DNA from: Adhaeribacter sp.
GTDB taxonomy: Bacteria; Bacteroidota; Bacteroidia; Cytophagales; Hymenobacteraceae
Direction: 5' to 3'
Length of the DNA: 7,519 nt
Assembly (NCBI GenBank): GCA_028288395.1
Contig: JAQBNV010000438.1
Location: 1-7,519 of the forward strand
Shown here: piece after piece, positions 1 through 5,490 of the stretch
Numbering within the stretch: the first letter of the stretch is position 1
Layout: every line of letters begins with the position of its first letter
Notes under the pieces: generated by a model
The model's input: only the letters and a program-made list of their open reading frames with translations
The model's database searches: none
What the model was told of the DNA's origin: nothing
Translations under genes and position numbers: made by a program

Positions 1-146
1 TAAAGGATTTTAATGATTTTTCTCTACTCCCCAAATCATGCATGTAAACCCATAATTTACCAGCGTCATTCGTGGCGTCTATGGTTCCAAAATATTTCCC
101 CTACCGCCCCTGGTTGCTCTTCTTTTGCCGCTGTAACTTGGTAGCT

Positions 147-181
147 GCCGCCCCGCTGGTAACGGTAGTAAGCGGGGCGGC
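147..181. repeat. Strong GC-rich inverted repeat inside the OrfB fragment
   Basis: GCCGCCCCGCT at 147-157 is matched by its perfect complement AGCGGGGCGGC at 171-181, leaving a 13-base loop. The arms encode SRPA and QRGGS of OrfB, so this is coding DNA with a very stable potential hairpin. It lies about 105 bases downstream of the slippery run on the minus strand, farther than a usual frameshift stimulator. Confidence 0.6.
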
Positions 182-256
182 TTACCTGTAGCATCTCACA
201 CAAGGTGGCAATGGGAAACTCTTTACTTACGAGGTGAATAAATACATAACGCTGTC

Positions 257-424
257 TTAAGTCTGTCGGCTGAAAATGGCTAAGGCTTTTTTTAAAATCT
301 CGCGCTCGGTTTCTAACTGCCGAACCCACTCTTTCAGCTGTTGATTCTCTACTGACAGTGAAGACGATTCCGTACCTGATATAGCTTTTTCTTTCCCTTC
401 TGTTTTTTGTTTCCAGCGGTCGTG
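257..424 (-). pseudogene. IS3-family OrfA, C-terminal fragment
   Basis: A 55-codon open stretch enters from the junction with the second IS (HDRWKQK...) and ends at TAA (259-257). Residues of the type VENQQLKEWVRQLETEREIL form the heptad-like coiled coil that IS3-family OrfA proteins use for multimerisation, followed by KKALAIFSRQT. The N-terminal helix-turn-helix half (roughly the first 35-45 residues in the family) and the start codon are missing. The other side of the neighbouring IS (1644 onwards) has no recognisable OrfA N-terminus, so the missing half is deleted or was moved elsewhere. Confidence 0.75.
287..293 (-). promoter_or_regulatory. Programmed -1 frameshift slippery site of the truncated IS3 element
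   Basis: The minus strand has seven consecutive A residues, read in the OrfA frame as TTA AAA AAA GCC. Slipping back one base gives AAA AAA AGC, which is the OrfB frame. The two proteins change over exactly here (OrfA ...ILKKALA, OrfB ...KKSLSHF). IS3-family elements make the OrfAB transposase by this mechanism. The site is now functionally irrelevant because both reading frames are truncated. Confidence 0.6.
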
Positions 425-426
425 AA

Positions 427-445
427 GTTGCTACCTTTGACTGGA
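427..445 (+). repeat. Left terminal inverted repeat of the 427-1643 IS
   Basis: Nineteen bases are perfectly complementary to 1625-1643. Similarity falls off sharply after base 19, which marks the repeat length. Confidence 0.85.
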
Positions 446-490
446 GGAATTTGGATAAGCAGATTTAATGAAAGTATTAAATTTGACCAG

Positions 491-751
491 ATGAGCAAAC
501 GTGTATTTGATGCCCCCTGCAAGAAAATGGCTATTGACCTGTCCTATGCGAAAGGTTCAGTAAAAGAAGTGCCCGAAGAAGGGGGATACGCATAAGTAAA
601 TGGTGCCAGCAGCACAGCTTACCTCCAGAAAGCTATCTTTGGGCTGACCGATGAGCAAAAAGAACTCAAAGAAGCTCAAGTGGTTCGAGTTATCCTAAAA
701 AAGGCGGTCAGCCTCTTTTCCCAGGCAGACGGGCAATATTCCGATTTATAA
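491..751 (+). pseudogene. IS3-family OrfA, frameshifted
   Basis: From ATG at 491 the protein reads MSKRVFDAPCKKMAIDLSYA and continues KGSVKEVPEE, the helix-turn-helix start of an IS3-type OrfA that binds the element's ends. It then runs into TAA at 593-595. In another frame the family sequence resumes just before the stop (ISKWCQQHS), so there is an indel around 575-590. After a poorly conserved stretch the C-terminal part LTDEQKELKEAQ...ILKKAVSLFSQADGQYSDL follows, ending at TAA 749-751. The ILKKA segment holds the slippery site. The usual repeated-leucine region before ILKKA looks shortened. The gene cannot make a full OrfA. Confidence 0.75.
697..703 (+). promoter_or_regulatory. A AAA AAG slippery heptamer between orfA and orfB
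   Basis: In the orfA frame this reads CTA AAA AAG GCG. One base back, the frame opens into FRFINVHRNQFPIEKMRESF, the native OrfB N-terminus, which confirms a -1 shift. This is the classical IS3-family frameshift motif, and it remains intact although both proteins are broken elsewhere. Confidence 0.65.
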
Positions 752-1615
752 ATGTGCACCGGAATCAATTTCCCATTGAAAAGATGCGGGAAAGTTTTCA
801 AAGTAAGCACCACTAGGTACTGTTACTGGCTTGAGTACCCTATAGGAGCTAGTGGACGAAAAGAGCAGGAACTTTTGCGTCAGATAAAGCAAGTCCACCG
901 CAAAAGTAATGGTCGCTACGGTAGCCCTAGGATTACGGTGGAACTGAAAGAGTAAGGATTCATGACTTCTCGAATACGCGTGGCCCGACTGATGAAAAAA
1001 CAGGCATCAAGCGTTTCATCAGACAGAAATACCGGGTGCAAACGAGCGATTCCAACCATGGCTATCCAATAGCTGAGAAGCGTCTTAACCGGGATTTTGT
1101 GGCGGAAAGATTAGCCAAAAAAATGGGTGTCCGACCTTATCTATATCAAAACGGGCGAAGGCTGGTTTTATCTGACGGCGGTGCTGGATCTGGCTGACCG
1201 GAAGGGGATGGGCTTGGCCTTAAGTGCTATGATGGAGGCAAAGGCTACCAGCATAGCGGCCTGGCAGATGGCCATCCGGCACAGACCAGTAAATCAGCCC
1301 TTGCTGTTTCATTCCGATAAAAGCTTACAGTATGCCTGCCAGGAGTTCCGGGAGCAATTGAAAGGGCTGCCGGTGCGGCGGCGTATGAGTAGAAAAGGCA
1401 ACTGTTGGGATAATGCCGTAGCCGAAAGCTTTTATAAAAAGATGAAAACAGAAATGGTTTACCATACTATTTTCAAAACAAGAACTCAGGCAAAACTAGC
1501 GGTATTTGAATACCTGGAAGTTTGGTATAATCGAGAAAGAAAGCATTCAACCTTAGGTTATTTAACTCCTTGCCAATACGAAAACTTTTTTATTCAGAAA
1601 GCAGTGGCTGTCTAG
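704..1615 (+). pseudogene. IS3-family OrfB DDE transposase, broken by several indels and a stop
   Basis: All parts of an IS3 OrfB are present but spread over three frames. The N-terminus FRFINVHRNQFPIEKMRESF (from 739) loses its frame through an extra T at 795-798. The next segment KVSTTRYCYWLEYPIGA...NGRYGSPRITVELKE meets an in-frame TAA at 953-955. The frame then shifts again near 1003 (one base apparently lost before GIKRFIRQKYRVQ) and once more in an A7 run at 1117-1123 (one A gained). The last 162 codons (1127-1615) form an intact catalytic domain: D at 1133-1135 (VSDLIYI), D at 1316-1318 (FHSDKS), E at 1424-1426 (DNAVAESF). The second D and the E are 35 residues apart, the DD(35)E signature. 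HSDKSLQY, where the family usually has HSDRG or HSDQG, is a further mark of decay. Confidence 0.85.
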
Positions 1616-1624
1616 AAAAAAGAA

Positions 1625-1643
1625 TCCAGTCAAAGGTAGCAAC
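1625..1643 (-). repeat. Right terminal inverted repeat of the 427-1643 IS
   Basis: This is the perfect complement of 427-445 and lies 10 bases after the orfB stop codon (TAG, 1613-1615), the usual position for an IS3-family right end. Confidence 0.85.
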
Positions 1644-1773
1644 GCCAGTCTCCTTAATGGCAGGACCATAAGTAAAGCTTTCATGCTGTTCCCTGTTTAT
1701 AGCCTGCCGATCGAACCCTTGCTCACCCCTATGAACCCCAATAAATATTAAATAGTTGTATACTGCTAGCTGT

Positions 1774-2817
1774 TTAAGCTTCCTCTTTAAAAAAGAGCTG
1801 GTAAAAGTGCATGCCGCGGTCTTCGTCGTAGCCTTTTTCGATGTTCTGGCTGTTGCCGTGTACGTAAATATGAAAGCTTTTGTCGAGCTTTATGATGCTC
1901 TTCATGTATTTGCTTTGTTTTTTAACGGCCGCATCGTGGATGTCGAACTCCGGTTTTATTTGAATATTTCGCTCCGACTCGTAAGTGGTTTTATAACTCT
2001 GAAAGCTTTCTATTAAATCCTGCTGTCCGATTACTTCGTTCTGAAATTGATTTAAATCAAAAACCTCTTTCTCTTTCATAAAATCCATCGATTTATGCAG
2101 CAGGTTGGCTTGGTCGGCGCGGCTCACATCAAAGGCTTCGGGGAGGTGTTCTTCCACAAAACTTTTGCAGAGGCCCATTATTTTTTGGGTATTAAAATAA
2201 CTGTCCTGCCGGGATTTGAGCTTCAGAAAATCTTCCCGCCAGTAAAGGGCTTCGTTGGTGTTGCTCAGGTTATCGATAGTAGAAACCAGGTAGCCTTGTT
2301 CCTGGTCGGTGTTAAAAATGAGGCAGCCTTTGTCGAGTTTATTTATATTGATGCCATCTTCGCTGTCTACATCAAAGGTGTCGCCGTTCGGAAAATCCTT
2401 TAGGTAGGTTTCCCGCGATTCGGATTTAAATAACCCTACTGCGTCTACCGCCTCGCCATCTACCACACAATCCGAAAGATAAGCTACGTAAAATTCTCCT
2501 TCCTTTATTTTAGCGTGGGTGCTTTGTTCGTACAGGTGCCGGGCCAGGTTTTCCGATTGCTCCAGTAAAGTTTCGGGGTTGGCAAAAATCTTCGAAACAA
2601 AGCTGTATACCTCATTCAGGTTTATATCCGACTCGTGGTGCAGGTTAAAATATTCGTCGGATTTAAACGGCGACAGGAAATATTTTAACAAGAGTTCCTT
2701 TATAAAGTCTTCCAGTTGTAAGGGTTGTTTAGAAAACCGGATATCTTCGTCGCGGCTTTTATTGCCCACCTTGTGCAGAATAATATTTTCCAGTTTAACT
2801 TCGGAAGTAACGAGCAT
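1774..2817 (-). CDS. Nucleoid-associated protein, NdpA/YejK family
   Basis: The 347-residue protein resembles the 37-kDa nucleoid-associated family (NdpA/YejK, NA37), whose E. coli member is 335 residues. Family-like stretches include the opening VTSEVKLENIILHKVGNKS, the ARHLYEQSTHAKIKEGEFYVAY segment near residues 89-110, FDVSRADQANLLHKSMDFMKEKEVFDLNQF near 227-256, and the C-terminal DKSFHIYVHG motif near 315. It is rich in acidic residues and has no signal peptide or membrane segment, so it acts in the cytoplasm, presumably on the nucleoid; its exact role is not settled even in model organisms. ATG at 2817 is supported by a promoter 30 bases upstream. The gene stands alone, and no clear terminator is seen between its stop and the IS end at 1643. 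Confidence 0.85.
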   Translation of the reverse strand: MLVTSEVKLENIILHKVGNKSRDEDIRFSKQPLQLEDFIKELLLKYFLSPFKSDEYFNLHHESDINLNEVYSFVSKIFANPETLLEQSENLARHLYEQSTHAKIKEGEFYVAYLSDCVVDGEAVDAVGLFKSESRETYLKDFPNGDTFDVDSEDGININKLDKGCLIFNTDQEQGYLVSTIDNLSNTNEALYWREDFLKLKSRQDSYFNTQKIMGLCKSFVEEHLPEAFDVSRADQANLLHKSMDFMKEKEVFDLNQFQNEVIGQQDLIESFQSYKTTYESERNIQIKPEFDIHDAAVKKQSKYMKSIIKLDKSFHIYVHGNSQNIEKGYDEDRGMHFYQLFFKEEA

Positions 2818-2846
2818 GAATAACGGTTGGGTAAGGTTAAGGAAAG

Positions 2847-2875
2847 CAAAGATAAGGAGACTTCACCTTTAACAA
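2847..2875 (-). promoter_or_regulatory. Bacteroidota-type promoter of the NdpA-family gene
   Basis: On the minus strand TATCTTTG (2854-2847) matches the -7 consensus TAnnTTTG exactly, and TTG (2875-2873) lies 18 bases upstream as the -33 element. Transcription would start near 2840, giving a leader of about 20-25 bases before ATG 2817. This is the best promoter match in the window. Confidence 0.6.
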
Positions 2876-2973
2876 TTACGAATAATTAATATAAAGCCAG
2901 GCGCTGCCGGTATATAAAAGAGGTGAAAGCATTTAATAATTAAGAAAGCGCTTATATACATTACCGATTACAG

Positions 2974-2993
2974 AATAGGTACCCGGATAATAT
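2974..2993 (+). repeat. Motif AATAGG-TACCCGGATAATAT, copy 1
   Basis: AATAGG is followed directly by TACCCGGATAATAT. The same 14-base core, preceded by AATAGG with three bases between, occurs on the minus strand at 5523-5501, upstream of the OmpH-like gene. Its role is unknown. Confidence 0.45.
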
Positions 2994-3021
2994 CGCAAAG
3001 CATAAACCAGCTGTCTTTCAT

Positions 3022-3051
3022 AAAAGGGAAGAAAAGGGAAGAAAAGGGAAG
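3022..3051 (+). repeat. Three perfect tandem copies of a 10-bp purine repeat
   Basis: The unit AAAAGGGAAG is repeated three times head to tail with no mismatch. The strand is all purine, and the period is close to one DNA helical turn. It lies in non-coding DNA between the NIPSNAP and NdpA genes. Confidence 0.8.
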
Positions 3052-3276
3052 ATGTCCTGTCATTTTGCAGCATTGAAAGAGTTTTTGAGGAATTCGCTGT
3101 ATAGGGTGTCATTCAGGTAACGAAGCCGAATAAGTTAGTTCTGGTGATGGTGTTCAATCAGAAGACTCCCTCAAGGAATGACTGGTACTTGTTTTACCTT
3201 GTCTTTATAAATGTTTGATGGAAGGTGGTTTACCAAATTTGGTTAATATCCTGAATGCAAAATAGGAGACAGTAAA

Positions 3277-3313
3277 TAGAAACGGCCTGCTGGAAGTAAG
3301 CAGGCCGTTTCTA
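3277..3313 (-). terminator. Hairpin terminator after the NIPSNAP gene
   Basis: TAGAAACGGCCTGC (3277-3290) and its perfect complement (3300-3313) form a 14-bp stem with a 9-base loop, starting 20 bases after the NIPSNAP stop codon. On the minus strand the downstream arm ends GTTTCTA followed by TTTACT, so the U-tract is modest. The perfect stem and the position favour a terminator. Confidence 0.65.
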
Positions 3314-3333
3314 TAATACAGTTAAGGCATTTT

Positions 3334-4131
3334 CTAAATATCCGAAAATTCTACCGGGCGTAAAAACAGCGTAACATTTTTAGATACATTGTTTTTATAT
3401 TCCGGCTTGGCTGATAAAACTTTCCAGGCGGGGTCGTTGCTAAAAGATTTCCATTTGGCATCGCGGGTCGGCCGGTCTTCAAAAGTTGTCATGTACATCA
3501 GGTTGGGCATGGTGCTGCCGGCAATCACTTCGCCGTAAAATACCGCGTTAAAACCCAGGTTTTTAAAAATATTCACTTCTCCACCCTGGTTAAACATTTG
3601 TACCTTATTCTGGTAAATTTTTTCGGTGTGGCCTTCGTAGCTGCGTAATTCATATACCCTTTCGGATTTCGAACCTTTCAGGGTAGGCATTGCCATCTGG
3701 GGCATCATTTCAAATGCCTGAATAATGATGCTTTCCATGCGGGTATAAGGCGGATTATTATAGGCCGCATTGATGTAGTCGGCCCCAGCCTGGGCGTATT
3801 GTTTGTCTTTCTGTAATGCCTGTGGCAGTTTTGTTAACTGATCCAGCGATTTCATGGGCACCATTACGTAAATTTTTCGGGTGCGGGCCGTATCGTTGCC
3901 AATGGGTTTAAATACGCCAACTTTAGAAACTCCGGCGCGGTGCATAGCGGGCAGATAGGCATTTTTTAAATAGGCTTCTACGCGGTCTTCTTGTTCTTTG
4001 GTTTTAAGAGAATAAACTTTTAATTCGTAAAATTCCCGGGCAGGCGCACCAATGGCGGGTAAAGCCAGGACAAATAAATTAATAAATAATACGGCCAATA
4101 AAAGGTTTAAAGCACTATAATTTTTTTTCAT
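3334..4131 (-). CDS. Secreted NIPSNAP-family protein
   Basis: The 265-residue protein starts with an N-terminal signal peptide (MKKNYSALNL, then a hydrophobic run to about residue 29, ending AIGA), so it is exported, probably to the periplasm. The mature part looks like two ferredoxin-like alpha/beta NIPSNAP units: EFYELKVYSLKTKEQEDRVE...YLPAMHRAGVSKVGVFKPIG (about 33-125) and a better-conserved RVYELRSYEGH...MFNQGGEVNIFKNLGFNAVFYGEVI...MTTFEDRPTRDAKWKSFSNDPAWK (about 158-242). The family's biochemical role in bacteria is not established. Two-unit NIPSNAP proteins with signal peptides are common in Bacteroidota. The gene is monocistronic as far as can be seen: a -7 box lies about 45 bases upstream and a hairpin terminator directly downstream. 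No Shine-Dalgarno site precedes the ATG. Confidence 0.85.
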   Translation of the reverse strand: MKKNYSALNLLLAVLFINLFVLALPAIGAPAREFYELKVYSLKTKEQEDRVEAYLKNAYLPAMHRAGVSKVGVFKPIGNDTARTRKIYVMVPMKSLDQLTKLPQALQKDKQYAQAGADYINAAYNNPPYTRMESIIIQAFEMMPQMAMPTLKGSKSERVYELRSYEGHTEKIYQNKVQMFNQGGEVNIFKNLGFNAVFYGEVIAGSTMPNLMYMTTFEDRPTRDAKWKSFSNDPAWKVLSAKPEYKNNVSKNVTLFLRPVEFSDI

Positions 4132-4174
4132 CTATTAGTTGGGTGGAGTTAAACTGAAAAGTATTTTAAGTGAG

Positions 4175-4182
4175 CAAAAGTA
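4175..4182 (-). promoter_or_regulatory. Likely -7 box of the NIPSNAP gene
   Basis: TACTTTTG on the minus strand matches TAnnTTTG exactly and sits 43 bases before ATG 4131 in very AT-rich DNA. A proper TTG -33 element is not present at the expected distance (CTG is found instead), so the call rests on the -7 box and its position. Confidence 0.4.
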
Positions 4183-4353
4183 TGAAAAATATTATTTTAT
4201 ATCAGTAAAAAATTATTTTTAAACCATTTATTTTATTTGCCTCGCTAAATCCCAGTTTGTACAACACGCAAAAGCGTAATTTTTTAATGTTATTACCTGT
4301 TTTCCTGGAAGGAGATGGGGTAAGGTGGTAATATTTTTTCCCATGGAAGGGTT

Positions 4354-4391
4354 AAAACAAAAATAGCCCTGTTGCATCGGCAACAAGGCTA
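4354..4391 (-). terminator. Strong intrinsic terminator after the 65-residue gene
   Basis: On the minus strand TAGCCTTGTTGC (4391-4380), loop CGAT, and GCAACAGGGCTA (4375-4364) form a 12-bp stem with one U-G wobble pair, followed at once by TTTTTGTTTT. This is a textbook intrinsic terminator 18 bases after the stop codon at 4410. The wobble is a true pair only in the minus-strand RNA (it is an A-C mismatch on the other strand), which supports the minus-strand direction. Confidence 0.8.
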
Positions 4392-4409
4392 CGTCCTGAA
4401 TTATTAAAA

Positions 4410-4607
4410 TTAATGACTTCCGGCAGCGGAGCCAACATCTTGCCCGCCATCTTGCACGGAATTGGCATCATGGCGACCACCTTTGGCCGGACGCTTGGAC
4501 TCGTCCACGTTATCATTGCCTTCGTTGTTCAGCATCTTGGGAACTGAGTTGATATCTTTTACAATTTTATCATCCGCCGGGCGGTTTTTATCTTGTTTAT
4601 TTGGCAT
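4410..4607 (-). CDS. Small hydrophilic protein of unknown function
   Basis: The 65-residue protein MPNKQDKNRPADDKIVKDIN... is strongly hydrophilic, rich in D, N, K and G, with no cysteine, no membrane segment and no signal peptide. It is probably intrinsically disordered. I do not recognise a family. In favour of a real gene: a strong intrinsic terminator follows the stop directly, another terminator isolates the unit from the OmpH gene upstream, and the frame has charged, low-hydrophobicity composition unlike random AT-rich sequence. The longer overlapping frame at 4559-4747 has no comparable support. The start at ATG 4607 has no Shine-Dalgarno site, as for the other genes here. A stress-related role is conceivable for such a protein, but nothing in the sequence shows it. 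Confidence 0.65.
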   Translation of the reverse strand: MPNKQDKNRPADDKIVKDINSVPKMLNNEGNDNVDESKRPAKGGRHDANSVQDGGQDVGSAAGSH

Positions 4608-4735
4608 GGTAATCTGATATTAAGTTTAACATGTAAAGCCAGTTGCTTTCGATTCTTTACGCAAAAAAATACTTTTGGGTGGCAAAATATTAAGAGCCAC
4701 GTGGCGGCCGGTTTGGCTAAGAAATGAATTCCATA

Positions 4736-4766
4736 AACAAAAAGCACGGCTATAAGGCCGTGCTTT
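4736..4766 (-). terminator. Intrinsic terminator after the OmpH-like gene
   Basis: AAAGCACGGC (4741-4750) and its perfect complement (4757-4766) form a 10-bp stem with a 6-base loop. On the minus strand it is followed by a T-rich tail (TTTTTGTTT, including the stem end). It lies 25 bases after the stop codon at 4791. Confidence 0.75.
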
Positions 4767-4790
4767 CTTTAAATGCTAATTATTATGTTT

Positions 4791-5453
4791 TTATTTGATG
4801 GCTAATTTTGCTTTTACCAACGACAATACATTGTGACTTTCTTTGGCGTAAACAAAAGATCCTGTATTGGTATCAAATATATAATCGTACCCGTTTTCCT
4901 TGCCCACATCTTTAATCGCTTTTTCGGCTTTGTCCAGGATGGGTTTAAACAAATCTTCCCGTTTTTTAGCTACCTGTTGCTGGCCCGATGCCTGGGTTTG
5001 TTGCAACCGCTGTTCCAGGTCCTGGATGGCTTTGATCCGGGTTTCTTTTACGGCATCGATCATGGTTTTTTCCTGGGACTGAAACTCCGTTATCTTCGTT
5101 TGGTATTCGGTTTGTAAGCCGCCAAATTGCTTTTCGAGGTTCTTTACAAAAGCTTCCAGGTTAGCTTCGGCTCTTTTGGTTTCGGGCATTATTTTAAGTA
5201 ACTCGGCGGAGTTAATGTAACCAAATTTCTGGCTGGCTGCGGCCGCCGGCGCTTGGGCGCTTGGGCTGGGAGCAACGGCGGAAGTGGTATTAGCCGAATC
5301 AGCGGTTGCCATTGACGTGGAATCCGTGGTAGTTTGGGTGGTGGCGGTAGCTTTGGTTTTTTCATCGGGTGTTCCCTTTTGGTTACATCCAGTAAAAATG
5401 CCGGCACCGGCTACTGATAAGCTTAAGGCTAAAATTAAAAAAGGCCTCTTCAT
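4791..5453 (-). CDS. OmpH/Skp-like protein, predicted lipoprotein
   Basis: The 220-residue protein has three parts. Residues 1-22 are a lipoprotein signal (MKRPFLILALSLSVAGAGIF, then TGC) with the lipid-attachment cysteine at 23 in the box IFTGC. Residues 24-74 are a low-complexity T/A/S/P linker. Residues 75-220 are an OmpH/Skp domain: the opening strand KFGYINSAELLKIMPE, long charged and glutamine-rich helices (about 90-165) forming the coiled-coil arms, and the closing DLFKPILDKAEKAIKDVGKENGYDYIFDTNTG. Skp-type proteins are periplasmic chaperones that hold unfolded outer-membrane proteins on the way to the BAM machinery. The usual Skp is soluble, so a lipid anchor plus flexible tether is a notable variation. 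The gene appears monocistronic, ended by a clear terminator; it is not next to bamA as skp often is elsewhere. Confidence 0.85.
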   Translation of the reverse strand: MKRPFLILALSLSVAGAGIFTGCNQKGTPDEKTKATATTQTTTDSTSMATADSANTTSAVAPSPSAQAPAAAASQKFGYINSAELLKIMPETKRAEANLEAFVKNLEKQFGGLQTEYQTKITEFQSQEKTMIDAVKETRIKAIQDLEQRLQQTQASGQQQVAKKREDLFKPILDKAEKAIKDVGKENGYDYIFDTNTGSFVYAKESHNVLSLVKAKLAIK

Positions 5454-5490
5454 AATTGGTCTTATAATTGATTGGAAAATTTAACGGGAA

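Larger units (their letters stand above)
66..293 (-). pseudogene. IS3-family OrfB transposase, N-terminal fragment
   Basis: Beginning at the slippery run and read in the -1 frame relative to OrfA, the protein has the typical OrfB opening: KKSLSHFQPTDLRQRYVFIHLVS, then FPIATLCEMLQVSRPAYYRYQRGG (an HTH_21-like region), then AKEEQPGAVGEIFWNHRR. The frame ends at TGA (68-66), two codons after the point where the family would continue RRYGTRRI. All of the integrase/DDE catalytic core is missing, so no active transposase can be made. The longest open frame has an ATG at 329, but that start lies inside the OrfA overlap and is unlikely to be the native route of expression; IS3-family OrfAB is made by frameshifting. 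Confidence 0.75.
75..426 (-). mobile_element. Fragment of an IS3-family insertion sequence, truncated at both ends
   Basis: Read on the minus strand, this stretch holds the C-terminal part of an IS3-type OrfA (a coiled-coil-like segment ending ALAIFSRQT) and, in the -1 frame, the N-terminal part of OrfB (FIHLVSKEFPIATLCEML, then SRPAYYRYQRGG). This order, with an A7 slippery run in the overlap, is the normal IS3 arrangement. The catalytic DDE domain of OrfB is absent: recognisable sequence stops near position 75. The OrfA start is also absent, because the second insertion sequence begins at 427. No terminal inverted repeat of this element is present. The element differs in sequence from its neighbour at 427-1643, so it is a separate family member. 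The exact left boundary is uncertain by some tens of bases. Confidence 0.8.
427..1643 (+). mobile_element. Degenerate IS3-family insertion sequence, about 1.2 kb
   Basis: The element is bounded by 19-bp perfect inverted repeats (GTTGCTACCTTTGACTGGA at the left, its complement at the right) and carries the two-frame orfA/orfB organisation of IS3-family elements, with an A AAA AAG slippery heptamer at 697-703. The length of 1217 bp fits the family. Both reading frames are damaged, so the copy is not autonomous; because its ends are intact it could in principle still be moved in trans by a related transposase. No flanking target-site duplication can be found, whether the ends are taken at 427/1643 or at the inner TG/CA (429/1641). 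The left flank is another IS fragment and the right flank is unrelated, which suggests deletion or recombination at one junction. Confidence 0.85.
2876..3276. other. Gene-free stretch with short repeats
   Basis: No reading frame with recognisable protein character was seen on either strand. The stretch holds a copy of the AATAGG/TACCCGGATAATAT motif (2974-2993), the 10-bp tandem repeat (3022-3051) and a loose inverted pair GTCATTC/GAATGAC (3108-3114 and 3176-3182). The segments beginning TGTCATT at 3058 and 3107 look like decayed copies of a dispersed intergenic repeat (TGTCATTCTGA-like) of the kind I associate with Cytophagales genomes; this last point is from memory and uncertain. Confidence 0.4.

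Noticed and set aside
634..641. Exact TATCTTTG -7 promoter match on the plus strand inside the degenerate IS
   Set aside because: It lies within former orfA coding sequence without a -33 element; probably chance, though an internal IS promoter is not excluded.
427..1643. Considered reading the VATFDW peptide at both IS ends as a conserved host protein motif
   Set aside because: It is simply the translation of the 19-bp terminal inverted repeat, which appears at both ends.
1756..2872. Three plus-strand frames opposite the NdpA-family gene (1756-2016, 2095-2403, 2519-2872)
   Set aside because: They are antisense shadows of a full-length, recognisable minus-strand gene; none resembles a known protein.
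4559..4747. Minus-strand 62-codon frame (MLFVYGIHFLAKPAATWL...)
   Set aside because: It overlaps the start of the better-supported 65-residue gene, begins inside the OmpH terminator stem region, has no family resemblance and no promoter of its own.
4833..5484. Frames on both strands overlapping the OmpH-like gene
   Set aside because: They are shadows caused by its repetitive A/T/S/P and Q/K-rich coding; the lipobox and OmpH domain settle the true frame.
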